Program-made: the position numbers and the translations under genes
Notes under the pieces: model-generated
What the model was told of the DNA's origin: nothing
What the model saw: the letters and a program-made list of their open reading frames with translations, nothing else
Database searches by the model: none
Shown: in pieces, positions 1-7,900 of the stretch
How positions within the stretch are numbered: the stretch's first letter is position 1
Layout of the letters: each line of letters begins with the position of its first letter
Source of the DNA: an uncultured Christensenella sp.
GTDB lineage: Bacteria; Bacillota; Clostridia; Christensenellales; UBA3700
Reading direction: 5' to 3'
Length of the DNA stretch: 27,127 bases
Assembly: GCA_910579785.1 (NCBI GenBank)
Contig: CAJTVJ010000022.1
Location: forward strand, 1 to 27,127

Positions 1-3
1 CGC

Positions 4-73
4 CCAAGACGCTACCGCTGGCTCGCTATTCCGTCGCTTCGCTCCTTACGCCCTACGCGGAGAGGTCTAATCG
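4..73 (+). repeat. Intergenic repeat module B, copy 1
   Basis: This 70-base stretch matches 2792-2861 at about 66 of 70 positions: 50 bases are identical, three differ (tac versus gca), and the GCGGAGAGGTCT tail is shared. It lies outside any gene, next to the window edge, so its left boundary is uncertain. Both copies are followed by an inverted REP-like unit (86-111 and 2873-2914), which suggests a compound element. No coding function is evident. Confidence 0.8.
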
Positions 74-85
74 AGTTAAAAAAGG

Positions 86-111
86 ATGAGATTTCACTAT
101 ATCGAAATGAC
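86..111 (-). repeat. REP-like palindromic unit (degenerate)
   Basis: Read on the minus strand this is GTCATTTCGA, a short spacer, then GAAATCTC. The same head and tail occur at 2597, 2873, 14271 and 27019. It is a shortened copy with a weak ATTTC/GAAAT stem, and a T-run follows on the minus strand, so it could contribute to termination downstream of folA. That role is inference. Confidence 0.5.
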
Positions 112-154
112 TTATATTTAGTCGTTATAACGAAATTATGAAAAAAAGCTTATC

Positions 155-625
155 TTACTTTCTCTCGTAAATGCAAAAAGTTGTATCGATACCGCTGTCT
201 AAAATATCGTTTTTTGAAGTGAGTATAAATTCTTTTGGTATTTTTGGAAAAAACCTATCGCCGTCAAAGTTTTTTGATATGCGCGTGATATAAAGTCTGT
301 CGGCGTATTTCATAGCCTGTCGGTATACGTCTTCGCCTCCGCATATAAATATCTCTTGATATTTGTCTGTTGCTAATTTTAAAGCTTCTTCAAGTGATTG
401 GCATACTGTGACGTCTTTGACGTCAAGCGGTCGGGAAGTCAGCACTACGTTAAATCTGCCCGAGAGAGCTTTTGATATTTCGTCAAAGGTGTTGCGCCCG
501 AAAATGACGCAAGCACCCATTGTCAAGGCTTTGAATCTCGACATATCTTCTTTTAAGCTCCAAGGCAATCTGCCATTGTTGCCTATCACGCCGTTGCCGG
601 CTACCGCCGCTATTATATTTATCAT
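155..625 (-). CDS. folA: Dihydrofolate reductase
   Basis: This 156-residue protein is a dihydrofolate reductase. The family reduces dihydrofolate to tetrahydrofolate with NADPH in the cytoplasm, supplying one-carbon carriers for thymidylate, purine and methionine synthesis. The N-terminus IIAAVAGNGVIG, the LPW motif at residues 20-22 and an acidic residue at position 27 (equivalent to the catalytic Asp27 of E. coli) are visible. A later FICGGEDVYRQAM is the conserved NADPH-binding GG segment. Length is normal. I start at ATG 625; an in-frame TTG at 643 would add six residues (MIYIIY) that the family lacks. Neither start has a Shine-Dalgarno sequence, and the predicted -10 box ends six bases before the ATG, so the mRNA may be leaderless. 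It lies 88 bp downstream of the flippase gene. No thyA is adjacent. Confidence 0.93.
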   Translation of the reverse strand: MINIIAAVAGNGVIGNNGRLPWSLKEDMSRFKALTMGACVIFGRNTFDEISKALSGRFNVVLTSRPLDVKDVTVCQSLEEALKLATDKYQEIFICGGEDVYRQAMKYADRLYITRISKNFDGDRFFPKIPKEFILTSKNDILDSGIDTTFCIYERK

Positions 626-631
626 ATATAT

Positions 632-660
632 AATATATATCAATAAAGCTTTTTAGTCAA
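632..660 (-). promoter_or_regulatory. Sigma-A-type promoter of folA
   Basis: On the minus strand TTGACT (660-655) is followed by 17 bases and TATATT (637-632). The ATG begins six bases after the -10 box, so the expected start site falls on or next to the first coding base. Confidence 0.55.
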
Positions 661-713
661 CAGAGTGGACCCGTGCAAAAGCTTTTGCTATTTGACGCCT
701 TTCAAAGATTAGC

Positions 714-2219
714 TTACAAGAAAGTAGTTTTGTTTTTGAGAGATATCTTTTTGAAGTCTATCTTGACAGTCTTGCTTAGTATTGCAAACGGTAAGAATGA
801 GATAAGAGATATCATGCCCACTGTGATTATCACGACGATATCCGCGCTTGACGAAAGGGCGTCTCCTGCCAGCTTGCCGACTGCCGTCACGCCGAATGCG
901 AAGATAAGACACATGCCGCATTTGAAAACAGTCTTTGACGCGACTTTGACGTTTTTGTTGAGTACAAGCATATTGATAATAAATGCAGTGGAGTGCATGG
1001 CTCCAAGCGATACGAAGTATGCCTTGATACCAAGCAGTGCAGGCGTGGTCAAAAGCACAATCATAAGCACTGCGCAGCCAATGACGTGCGCTATGAAGGT
1101 GTTGAATTCCTTGCCCATAGAGTTGAGCATTGATATGACGAGATTGTTGAGACACATCGGTATCATAATTATCGCCGCAAATTCAAGATATTCGCCGCTG
1201 AGCGGGTCTTTGTAGAGCATATTGCCGAGCTGTTTGCCTGCTCCTGAAAATATGACAAAGAAAAAGCATGAGATAAAACAGCCGAATACCAATGCGTTGC
1301 CTACGCTGCCCGTCAGTGACTTGATTCCTTTGTCTGCCTTAATCGACGCGATTTCGGGGATGAGAACTACGCTCAGCGCGCCAATGACAGACGTCGGCGC
1401 AAATATCAACGGCATGACCATACCGCTTGCTCTGCCGAACTCAGCGGTCGCCATACTTTGAGTCATACCGAGCTTGGAGACGAGAAGCGACGGAAGTATC
1501 AACGACATAAACGTCGACATAAGCGAGCCGACTATTCTCGTCACAGTGAGCGGCGTAGCGCTCTTTGCTATCTCTTTGCCGTATGAGGGTTTGGCGAGTT
1601 TGCCTTTTTTGGCGACAAACATAATGATTATCACGGCTATGACGATCACGTCGCCGGCGAGCATAGCCAAAGCGTAGGCATATTCCTTTTGTATGGCAAG
1701 TATGCCGCCCTCTAAGAAGAGAACTGCAAATAATATCTTTAATATTTCGTCGGCAAGTTCGCTGACGGAGTAGATGCCGAAATACTTTTTGCCCCAAAAC
1801 CAGCCTCTGAGTATAGCGTATATGCACGCCGTGAGCAACATAGGCAGCATGATAATAAATATCTTTTTGCAACGCGCGTCGGCAAATATCAGATCAAGCA
1901 GTTGCGGGAATATCAATACGCCCGATATCATCACCAAAGTGATAAGTACGCCTGCAAAGAGGCAGGTGCTAAGCGCGCCGAATTGACGCTTGTTGTCGCC
2001 GACGGTGTCGCTTTCGGCGGTAATTCTTGACAAGGTGACGGGTAGTCCCGACGTACATATGCACGCAAAGAGCATAAATACCGACGCGCATATTTGATAA
2101 AGTCCGAGTATTTCCGCGCCTAGTTTTCTCGAAAGATATATCTTGAAGACGAATGACAGTCCTCTTGTAATAGTGGATATCAGCGTAACAATGGCAAACG
2201 CTTTGAATATTTTTCTCAT
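714..2219 (-). CDS. SpoVB/MATE-superfamily lipid-linked flippase
   Basis: This 501-residue polytopic membrane protein belongs to the MOP (MATE/MurJ/polysaccharide transporter) superfamily. The N-terminus ITRGLSFVFKIYLSRKLGAE, followed by GLYQI and SGLPVTLSRI, matches the SpoVB/YtgP-like branch, whose members are thought to flip undecaprenyl-linked precursors; SpoVB is required for spore cortex synthesis in Bacillus. About 12-14 hydrophobic segments can be seen, and the length is typical. No Shine-Dalgarno sequence precedes the ATG; a TATTAT box lies only five bases upstream, so a very short or absent leader is possible. It is divergent from the LysM gene and upstream of folA on the same strand. 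SpoIIID elsewhere in the window supports a sporulation role, but a vegetative cell-wall or polysaccharide flippase cannot be excluded. Confidence 0.85.
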   Translation of the reverse strand: MRKIFKAFAIVTLISTITRGLSFVFKIYLSRKLGAEILGLYQICASVFMLFACICTSGLPVTLSRITAESDTVGDNKRQFGALSTCLFAGVLITLVMISGVLIFPQLLDLIFADARCKKIFIIMLPMLLTACIYAILRGWFWGKKYFGIYSVSELADEILKILFAVLFLEGGILAIQKEYAYALAMLAGDVIVIAVIIIMFVAKKGKLAKPSYGKEIAKSATPLTVTRIVGSLMSTFMSLILPSLLVSKLGMTQSMATAEFGRASGMVMPLIFAPTSVIGALSVVLIPEIASIKADKGIKSLTGSVGNALVFGCFISCFFFVIFSGAGKQLGNMLYKDPLSGEYLEFAAIIMIPMCLNNLVISMLNSMGKEFNTFIAHVIGCAVLMIVLLTTPALLGIKAYFVSLGAMHSTAFIINMLVLNKNVKVASKTVFKCGMCLIFAFGVTAVGKLAGDALSSSADIVVIITVGMISLISFLPFAILSKTVKIDFKKISLKNKTTFL

Positions 2220-2230
2220 ACAATATAATA

Positions 2231-2259
2231 TTGATAAGATTTGTCAAATAGAATATAAC
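2231..2259 (+). promoter_or_regulatory. Sigma-A-type promoter of the LysM gene
   Basis: TTGATA (2231-2236), 17 bases, TATAAC (2254-2259), placed about 20 bp before the GAGAGGCGG ribosome-binding site of the LysM gene. A TTGACA on the opposite strand (2247-2242) overlaps it but has no well-spaced -10 box. Confidence 0.55.
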
Positions 2260-2281
2260 AAAGATAAAAAGAGAGGCGGAT

Positions 2282-2572
2282 ATGAGCAAAGTTTTGGTAA
2301 GAGTGCAAAGCGGTATGACGTTGGAGAGCTTGGCGGAAGAGTATCACACAAGCGTCTATGCAATAAGAAGACTTAACAACCTGCAAGGCGATATATTTGT
2401 GGGTATGCGATTGGTGATAGAGGAGATCAACGGCTTTTATTACACAGTTCAGCCGTTTGATACGTTGGAGAGCGTAGCTAAGAAATTTAGCGTCAGCGAA
2501 GAGAGTATAGCGCAGCTTAACGGCGTGGATAGGATATTTATAGGACAAAAGATATTTGTGGGCGAAAAGTAA
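2282..2572 (+). CDS. Small protein of two LysM domains
   Basis: This 96-residue protein consists almost entirely of two LysM domains, roughly residues 5-47 (VRVQSGMTLESLAEEY... LNNL...GMRLVI) and 52-93 (YTVQPFDTLESVAKKF... LNGV...GQKIFV). LysM domains bind N-acetylglucosamine-containing glycans such as peptidoglycan. There is no signal peptide, membrane segment or catalytic domain. The ribosome-binding site GAGAGGCGG sits just upstream of ATG 2282. Spore formers contain LysM proteins without signal peptides that are made in the mother cell and placed on the spore (SafA, for example). That would fit, although the visible promoter looks vegetative. The exact role is unknown. Confidence 0.85.
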   Translation: MSKVLVRVQSGMTLESLAEEYHTSVYAIRRLNNLQGDIFVGMRLVIEEINGFYYTVQPFDTLESVAKKFSVSEESIAQLNGVDRIFIGQKIFVGEK

Positions 2573-2596
2573 GGGGTGGTTTGATTACCTAATTGG

Positions 2597-2702
2597 GTCA
2601 CCTCGACCGCAGTGGAGAGGTCTAATCGAGTTGAATAAGTACCGACAAAATGTTAGCGTAAGCGTGCATTTTCGTTTGGTCGGCATTAGCGGAACCCGAC
2701 TG
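2597..2702 (+). repeat. Intergenic repeat module A with REP head, copy 1
   Basis: A REP-like head (GTCACCTCGA...GAGAGGTCT) is followed by a tail beginning AATAAGTACCGACAAAATG and ending GGAACCCGACTG. The same composite occurs at 27019-27123. The tail is nearly identical between copies while the head has diverged. The tail can fold imperfectly: CCGAC and AAAATG on the left pair with CATTTT and GTCGG on the right. Confidence 0.8.
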
Positions 2703-2711
2703 CTTGCTTAG

Positions 2712-2738
2712 CAATCACTTTGCTTTGCTAAGTGATTG
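2712..2738 (+). terminator. Perfect hairpin downstream of the LysM gene
   Basis: CAATCACTT (2712-2720) and AAGTGATTG (2730-2738) pair perfectly over nine bases around a nine-base loop. Only a broken T-run (TGTATTTTA) follows. It could end the LysM transcript, about 140 bp after the stop codon, or be part of the repeat patchwork. Confidence 0.35.
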
Positions 2739-2791
2739 TGTATTTTAATATAAGATTCTATTACTTGGGATATAATCGTCACCGACGCTCG

Positions 2792-2861
2792 CCAAGACGC
2801 TACCGCTGGCTCGCTATTCCGTCGCTTCGCTCCTTACGCCCGCAGCGGAGAGGTCTGATCT
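2792..2861 (+). repeat. Intergenic repeat module B, copy 2
   Basis: Near-identical to 4-73 (about 66 of 70 bases). The 424-base gene-free stretch 2573-2996 consists largely of module A, a hairpin, this module, an inverted REP unit and the lipoprotein terminator. Confidence 0.8.
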
Positions 2862-2872
2862 ATTTTGAATTT

Positions 2873-2914
2873 GTTGAGATTTCTCCGCTTCGTTGCACTT
2901 CGGTAGAAATGACT
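2873..2914 (-). repeat. REP-like palindromic unit (inverted)
   Basis: The minus strand reads GTCATTTCTACCGAAGTG, then a short spacer, then GCGGAGAAATCTCAAC. This is the same head and tail as the unit at 14271-14320 in opposite orientation. Confidence 0.7.
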
Positions 2915-2959
2915 TAAAATCTAATTCGCTTAAAAATACCGACAAAGTTATATTGATAT

Positions 2960-2987
2960 AAAAAACGGACGGCTTGATTGCCGTCCG
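2960..2987 (-). terminator. Rho-independent terminator of the large lipoprotein gene
   Basis: On the minus strand an eight-base GC-rich stem (CGGACGGC / GCCGTCCG, 2987-2980 and 2973-2966) with a six-base loop is followed directly by a run of T. It lies 10 bases after the stop codon. Confidence 0.9.
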
Positions 2988-2996
2988 CTTGTGTTG

Positions 2997-5900
2997 TTAT
3001 TTGCTGAATTGGTCTCTCTTGCTCTTGTTGCTTGCAGATGACTTCTTGCTGTTTTTGATAAGCTTCTTCTTTTTCTTTGGCATATACTTCTTAATGAGGT
3101 ATATCACAACTATCACTACGATAAGACCGCTGACTGCGCCGAGCGAGATATAGAGCCACATAAGCGGGTCTTTTTTCTTCTCTGGCTTTTCTTCATCCTC
3201 AGGCTCTGGCTCTGCCTTAGAGTCGTCGGCGGTGAATACGATACGGAAGTTGTTCTTAACTTTGCTCTCGTCTGCAAGAATGCTGTTTTGCTCATTCAAT
3301 TCTTCATCCTTTGCAACTTCGCTGTCGGTGAGCTTGTTGTAGAGCGTTGCGCCGGCAGGAGCGGGATTAGCGTCGTCTATCAAGACGTATGTGCCGTCGC
3401 TGTTTTTGAAGTACTTGCCGTCCTCAGCTTCCTTATACACGTCCTTACGTGCGATAAAGTCGCTCTCTTCGATTTCTTCAACAGAGAAATTGTCTGCAAA
3501 GACGTATCCCGTCATATTGTAGTTGCTGCCTTTAAATCCGAGGCTTACGGTCAGAGTAGCCGTCGTATCTTCGATGTCTTCTTCTGCATAGATATAGAAT
3601 GAATATTCAGTCCATTGACCTATCTTTTCGTTGCCGTCTTCGTCATAAGTTGAGGTGTTGACAATTCTTTGTTTGTCATAATCGCTTGACGAGCTTGAAA
3701 GCTTTCTGCCGAATTCATACGTCTTGTTGTTTGCCTTCAAGGTTATCGTAGCCGTAGGCTTAAAGTTCTCGTCAAGTCCCTCAGCTTCGCCGTTGAGAGC
3801 GAGCTTGTAGGTCAACAGCCATATGCTTATTTTATAATACTTGCCTGCGGCGATAGTAGCCGTATTGGAAGTATATCCGTAAGCAGTTGCGTCCTTGTTG
3901 TATATAGCAAGCACTCTGTCGCCTATGTTTGTCTTTTCGTTGTTGAATATAGCGTTTATGATTTCGTTGTCGTCGCCGTCTACGTCGAGGTCAAGAGTGG
4001 AGTAGTCCGTCTTGTTTTTGTCGATTACGCCGCTTACAAGTACGTCGTCATTGCCGCTGTTGTCGTCGTCGCCGGTGTTGATAGCCGCGCCTGTGAAGTT
4101 CTTAGGCGAAGCAAGACCGTCGTCGCTTGCGTTGACGTCGTCAAAAGAGTCGATGAGCCATGAGTCTGCAAGCCAGGTGCTCTTGTCGTTCTTTTCTGCC
4201 TCGTCAAATACGTCGCTGCCGCTTTCGGTGACGTACGTTGCGCCTGTAAAGAATACCGTGCTGCTTGCGCTTGCGGAGGTATCGCTACCTGCGTTGAGCG
4301 AGAGCGTTACGGACGTACTTGAAATACCCGTTGCTATAAATATCATATAGTGGTGCCACTCGCCGTCGCCTTTGATGTTGGCAAACTTATAATCTTCGCT
4401 GTTTTCGGTAGCAGTCTGCAATACGATGCTATACTCGCTGCCTTCAAGAGCTTTTGCATACACCGAGAAGGTGAAGTATGAATTAGCCGCAAGCGAGATA
4501 GAGTTGGACGTAAAGCCGAGTTTTTGCAAGCTGTCGTCCTTCTTTATTGCAAGCACGTTAGGCACGTTTTTGAGCGTAAAGGAATTGTCGAGACCGCTGA
4601 AAAATCCGTCTACGCTGTCTATTCCCATAGCTTCAAGCTGGCTGGCGTTGTTGAGATTGAGCACGCCTGCGAGGTTGTTGAACGGAGCTTCGATGCTGAG
4701 GCTCGACGAGGAGTTGATGGTCCAATTATTTGGAAGCGCGAGAGCGCTCTTCATATTGCCGTCGTCGTCAATGATGTCGTTGCCAAACAGATTGTTGGTC
4801 GCGCTTATGTCGATATTGTTGAAATATCCGTTGGACGCCACTTCGTTGGTAGAAGACGTCGACGAGCTGGAAATTTGTTGCTTTTTGACAGTTGTCGAAG
4901 CCGTTGCCGAAGAGTATTGGCTGTAAGGTATCTTCTCGACGTACATCGAAGAGACGAAGCCGTAGCCCATTACCAACGTGGAGTAGTCGCTGCCGTTGCC
5001 GGTGCCCATCGTTATGGAGATTGCCAACTTGGCGTGTTTTATCTGTTCGCCGAGCACGTAGAACGTGATAAGCGTATAATCATTGAATCCCTTTTCGTCT
5101 TCAAGATTTTCGGTATTAAGGTTGTCAAAGCTTGCCAGGGTGGTGAATGCGTTGGCAAAATCGTCGTCTTCGTCAGCCTTGTATTCTTCGTTGTATCTCA
5201 AAAGCGACACGCTCATGCCTTGCGCTTTGTCGATATCCTTTGTCTTTATATACATTGATATCGCATACGCCTTATTAGGAGCTATGTCAATGAGGTTGTC
5301 CGTATTTATATTATTGCCCGACTTAGTCAAGGTGGAAAGTACGTTTGCCGTCGGAGCAAAGTTGTTGATAGCAAGCACTTTGGAGTTGAGCACCGCAGTA
5401 TTTTCGATATCGACAGGCTTGCCTGGATTTTCTTTGAAATAGTTGCCGGCAGTGAAGCTGTCGGTGTCGATGAGTTCGAATTTGCTGCGCTTAGCAAGCT
5501 CGGCGTTGAGATCGTCGGGATTTTGCACTGCAAATTTGCTCAGGTCGACAGCCGTCATATTTTCGTAAGAGGTCAAAAGAGATATCTTCTTCAACGAAGA
5601 GGTCTCGCTTGCGCCGTCATACTCAGCCTTGGTTACTTCGCTGATGGTCGTCTTGTCGAAGAGCGCTGCGCCGACTGCGTGCGTATCGGTGTCGCCTGCG
5701 CCGCCGTATCCCAGCCACATCTCCAATTTGAGCTGCGAAGCGCGGAATTGGTTGGCAGCCACGTAGAACGAGTATTCCACCCATTGTCCGTCGGTGTCGA
5801 CTTCCATTACGTAATTGTTACTGTCGGTGTTGGTACCGTCTGTAAGCCTGATACTTGCCTTGCCGCTCTTTAAGTAAGTTCTTGCAAATATGCTTACCTT

Positions 5901-7082
5901 ATAGAACTTGTTGAGCTTGAAGTTCATCGCGCTTTCTGCTCTGTAACCGAATGCGGTCGCCTGCTTATTTTGCATATAGAGCATTCTCGTGCCGACAGAG
6001 GAGTCGGGAGTAGTAAGACCTTCGAGTGTCTGACCTGCGTCTTTAAGCGCATTGACAAGGTTGTTGAGCGAAGATTTGACGCCTTCTTGGTTGAAAGTTG
6101 CGGTGTCAATGATACCTTTTGCGACGTAAGAAGTCGAAGTGCTTGCATTGTCGCCAGAGCCGAAGCCTGCAACTTGCGAGTACTTAGATACCGAGTAAGG
6201 AGTGCTCGTCGTGGAAGAAGCGTAGTCAAATTCGCTGTCGGATACTTTCATAGTATACTTAGCCACGTCTTCTTTGACTTCCACTTTGTCGTAGTCTTCT
6301 TTGGTGAAAGCCTTTGCATTCTCGTCTTTTTCGTCAACTTCCGATACCTTTTCAAGGACTACGTTGTCAAAGAACGCAAGACCTTTTGTCATATGTCCCG
6401 TGCTCTTGTTGCCGATACCGAGCGAAAGCACAACCGTGATGCTGCCGCTGGATATTTCGGAAGTCTCGATATACATCGTATAGGTTTTCCATTCGTTTTG
6501 GGTGTTGATAGCTTCCCATCTTGCATAAGCCGCGCCGTTGACGTAGATATATGCGCCGGCGAGTGGGTCGGTATTGTCGCTGTCAAGGATGGTTCTGACG
6601 TCTACGCTGAGCTTATAATAGCTGTCTGTGTCAATAGATTGGCTGTCGGAAGTATACTTGTATGACGTAGCCGTTCTGTTGTTTATCATAAGAACGTCGT
6701 CGTCGTCAAGCTCGTCGTTGCCGTCGCTTGATCTGCCTCTGCCGGGGGAGCTTACGGAAATATGCGAATATTTCTTTTTCAGCGCTTTCCAACCGGAATC
6801 GGAGGTTTTTACAACACCTTTCGTCAAGTCTTTGTCTTCGGCAGGAGTTGCCGTAGAGCTGCCGCTTGAAGATCCGGGCGCGCCCGTCCAATTACTTGGA
6901 GCTCTTAGTGCAGAGTCGTCGCTGCCTTCGGCAAAAGTGCCGTTGGTAAAGAGCAATGTTGATTCTTTGTCTTCATCTTTATTGTTTGGGTCGTCTTTAT
7001 CGCAAGCGACGGCAAACATTGAGAAGACTATGCAGACTGCTAAAATCAACGCTGTCAAGATAAAAAGTCTTTTCTTGTTCAT
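2997..7082 (-). CDS. Giant surface lipoprotein with five repeat domains and C-terminal membrane anchor
   Basis: This 1361-residue protein is not recognised as a named family. It starts with a lipoprotein-type signal: KKR, a hydrophobic stretch, and AVAC with the candidate lipidated Cys at residue 27, followed by an acidic linker. Five related units follow, roughly at residues 40-247, 277-490, 500-735, 744-960 and 969-1205. Each carries variants of TAYGYTSNT...YYKISIW, then G.WTEYSFYI, then LSLG......GYVFADNFSVEE. This pattern resembles carbohydrate-binding or galactose-binding-like beta-sandwich modules. An acidic, proline-rich linker leads to a membrane helix (about 1307-1330) and a very basic tail. 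The protein is rich in Ser, Thr, Asp and Asn. It has a good ribosome-binding site (AAAGGTGG), its own promoter and a strong terminator, so it is monocistronic. The start is secure. Binding of glycans or surface adhesion is inference. Confidence 0.85.
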   Translation of the reverse strand: MNKKRLFILTALILAVCIVFSMFAVACDKDDPNNKDEDKESTLLFTNGTFAEGSDDSALRAPSNWTGAPGSSSGSSTATPAEDKDLTKGVVKTSDSGWKALKKKYSHISVSSPGRGRSSDGNDELDDDDVLMINNRTATSYKYTSDSQSIDTDSYYKLSVDVRTILDSDNTDPLAGAYIYVNGAAYARWEAINTQNEWKTYTMYIETSEISSGSITVVLSLGIGNKSTGHMTKGLAFFDNVVLEKVSEVDEKDENAKAFTKEDYDKVEVKEDVAKYTMKVSDSEFDYASSTTSTPYSVSKYSQVAGFGSGDNASTSTSYVAKGIIDTATFNQEGVKSSLNNLVNALKDAGQTLEGLTTPDSSVGTRMLYMQNKQATAFGYRAESAMNFKLNKFYKVSIFARTYLKSGKASIRLTDGTNTDSNNYVMEVDTDGQWVEYSFYVAANQFRASQLKLEMWLGYGGAGDTDTHAVGAALFDKTTISEVTKAEYDGASETSSLKKISLLTSYENMTAVDLSKFAVQNPDDLNAELAKRSKFELIDTDSFTAGNYFKENPGKPVDIENTAVLNSKVLAINNFAPTANVLSTLTKSGNNINTDNLIDIAPNKAYAISMYIKTKDIDKAQGMSVSLLRYNEEYKADEDDDFANAFTTLASFDNLNTENLEDEKGFNDYTLITFYVLGEQIKHAKLAISITMGTGNGSDYSTLVMGYGFVSSMYVEKIPYSQYSSATASTTVKKQQISSSSTSSTNEVASNGYFNNIDISATNNLFGNDIIDDDGNMKSALALPNNWTINSSSSLSIEAPFNNLAGVLNLNNASQLEAMGIDSVDGFFSGLDNSFTLKNVPNVLAIKKDDSLQKLGFTSNSISLAANSYFTFSVYAKALEGSEYSIVLQTATENSEDYKFANIKGDGEWHHYMIFIATGISSTSVTLSLNAGSDTSASASSTVFFTGATYVTESGSDVFDEAEKNDKSTWLADSWLIDSFDDVNASDDGLASPKNFTGAAINTGDDDNSGNDDVLVSGVIDKNKTDYSTLDLDVDGDDNEIINAIFNNEKTNIGDRVLAIYNKDATAYGYTSNTATIAAGKYYKISIWLLTYKLALNGEAEGLDENFKPTATITLKANNKTYEFGRKLSSSSSDYDKQRIVNTSTYDEDGNEKIGQWTEYSFYIYAEEDIEDTTATLTVSLGFKGSNYNMTGYVFADNFSVEEIEESDFIARKDVYKEAEDGKYFKNSDGTYVLIDDANPAPAGATLYNKLTDSEVAKDEELNEQNSILADESKVKNNFRIVFTADDSKAEPEPEDEEKPEKKKDPLMWLYISLGAVSGLIVVIVVIYLIKKYMPKKKKKLIKNSKKSSASNKSKRDQFSK

Positions 7083-7113
7083 TTAACCACCTTTATAATA
7101 TAAAATAAAATCT

Positions 7114-7142
7114 ATTATATTATTTTTATTTACAATAGTCTA
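7114..7142 (-). promoter_or_regulatory. Sigma-A-type promoter of the lipoprotein gene
   Basis: On the minus strand TAGACT (7142-7137), 17 bases, TATAAT (7119-7114). The start site would leave an AT-rich leader of about 25 bases before the AAAGGTGG ribosome-binding site. The rest of 7143-7369 holds a small hairpin (GCGGA-AA-TCCGC, 7221-7232) and AT-rich sequence. Confidence 0.55.
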
Positions 7143-7369
7143 AGATATTATATAACACGCATTTGAAAAAATCAATCACTTTAACTTACATTTGACATTT
7201 TTTGTTAAAAATAAATATAAGCGGAAATCCGCGATTGGACAAGCGGTAATTAAAATGCGTTTAAATAAGGTATTTTCTTTGATTTAACGGTAATTTTGAT
7301 ATCAGGAATTTAAAATTTGCGACTATTTGCTAAAAGTTTACACAAAATAAGCTGTAAAGAGGGGGCAAT

Positions 7370-7816
7370 ATGTCGCAAAATCAAATGGATAGAAGTATTA
7401 TAGAACGCAATTTTTCTATTGTCAACGGCAAGAGTAAGATAAAACTCGGGCAGAAAGCACGCGTTGTGCTGGCAATACTCGCGTCGCTTTTTGTCGGAGT
7501 GGCAAACGGACTTTTCGGCGGCGGAGGCGGTATGCTCGTCATACCTATATTCGTGTTGATATTGAGATTGGAAGAAAAGGTTGCGCACGCCAGCGCGATA
7601 TTGACTATCCTGCCGCTTTCGCTCGTCAGCGGTATCATATACATCGTCAACGGACATTTTCTTTTCCCCGACGGACTTTGGACGGGAGGAGGCGTAATAC
7701 TCGGAGGCATAATTGGCTGCTTTTTGATGAAAAAGCTTTCGGGTAATGCGTTGAAGTTGATTTTTTATTCCCTTATGATACTTGCAGGAGCGGTAACTTT
7801 GGCAAAGAATATCTAA
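7370..7816 (+). CDS. TSUP (TauE/SafE) transporter, N-terminal half-like
   Basis: This 148-residue membrane protein has about four hydrophobic segments. The conserved glycine-rich loop of TauE/SafE exporters is present: VGVANGLFGGGGGMLVIP, residues about 43-60. The family moves sulfur-containing or other organic anions across the membrane. Full-length members have two such halves and about 250 residues; this one has a single half plus a 28-residue polar N-terminus. The ribosome-binding site GAGGGGGC precedes ATG 7370. The next gene encodes the other half in the same reading frame after 84 bp, so the two probably assemble as a heterodimer. The substrate cannot be told from sequence. Confidence 0.85.
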   Translation: MSQNQMDRSIIERNFSIVNGKSKIKLGQKARVVLAILASLFVGVANGLFGGGGGMLVIPIFVLILRLEEKVAHASAILTILPLSLVSGIIYIVNGHFLFPDGLWTGGGVILGGIIGCFLMKKLSGNALKLIFYSLMILAGAVTLAKNI

Positions 7817-7900
7817 AAATCTATGGACATAATGGGTTTTGATATAAGCGCAGTACGCTTAATAACAAAGAACGTAGGATAAATAAGAAAGAGGAAAATT

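Noticed and set aside
3288..7086. Long plus-strand open frames opposite the lipoprotein gene, up to 244 codons
   Set aside because: They lack ribosome-binding sites and recognisable domains, overlap one another, and reflect the Ser/Asp-rich codon bias of the minus-strand gene.
7237..7243. GGACAAG, identical to the core SpoIIID binding site, between the lipoprotein and TSUP genes
   Set aside because: A 7-base match is expected about three times by chance in a window of this size on two strands, and no promoter geometry supports it.
7817..7900. Frameshift or sequencing error breaking one TSUP gene
   Set aside because: The two halves are in the same frame, each has its own ribosome-binding site and complete motif, and two separate stop codons intervene. 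A split pair is the simpler reading, although a recent split remains possible.
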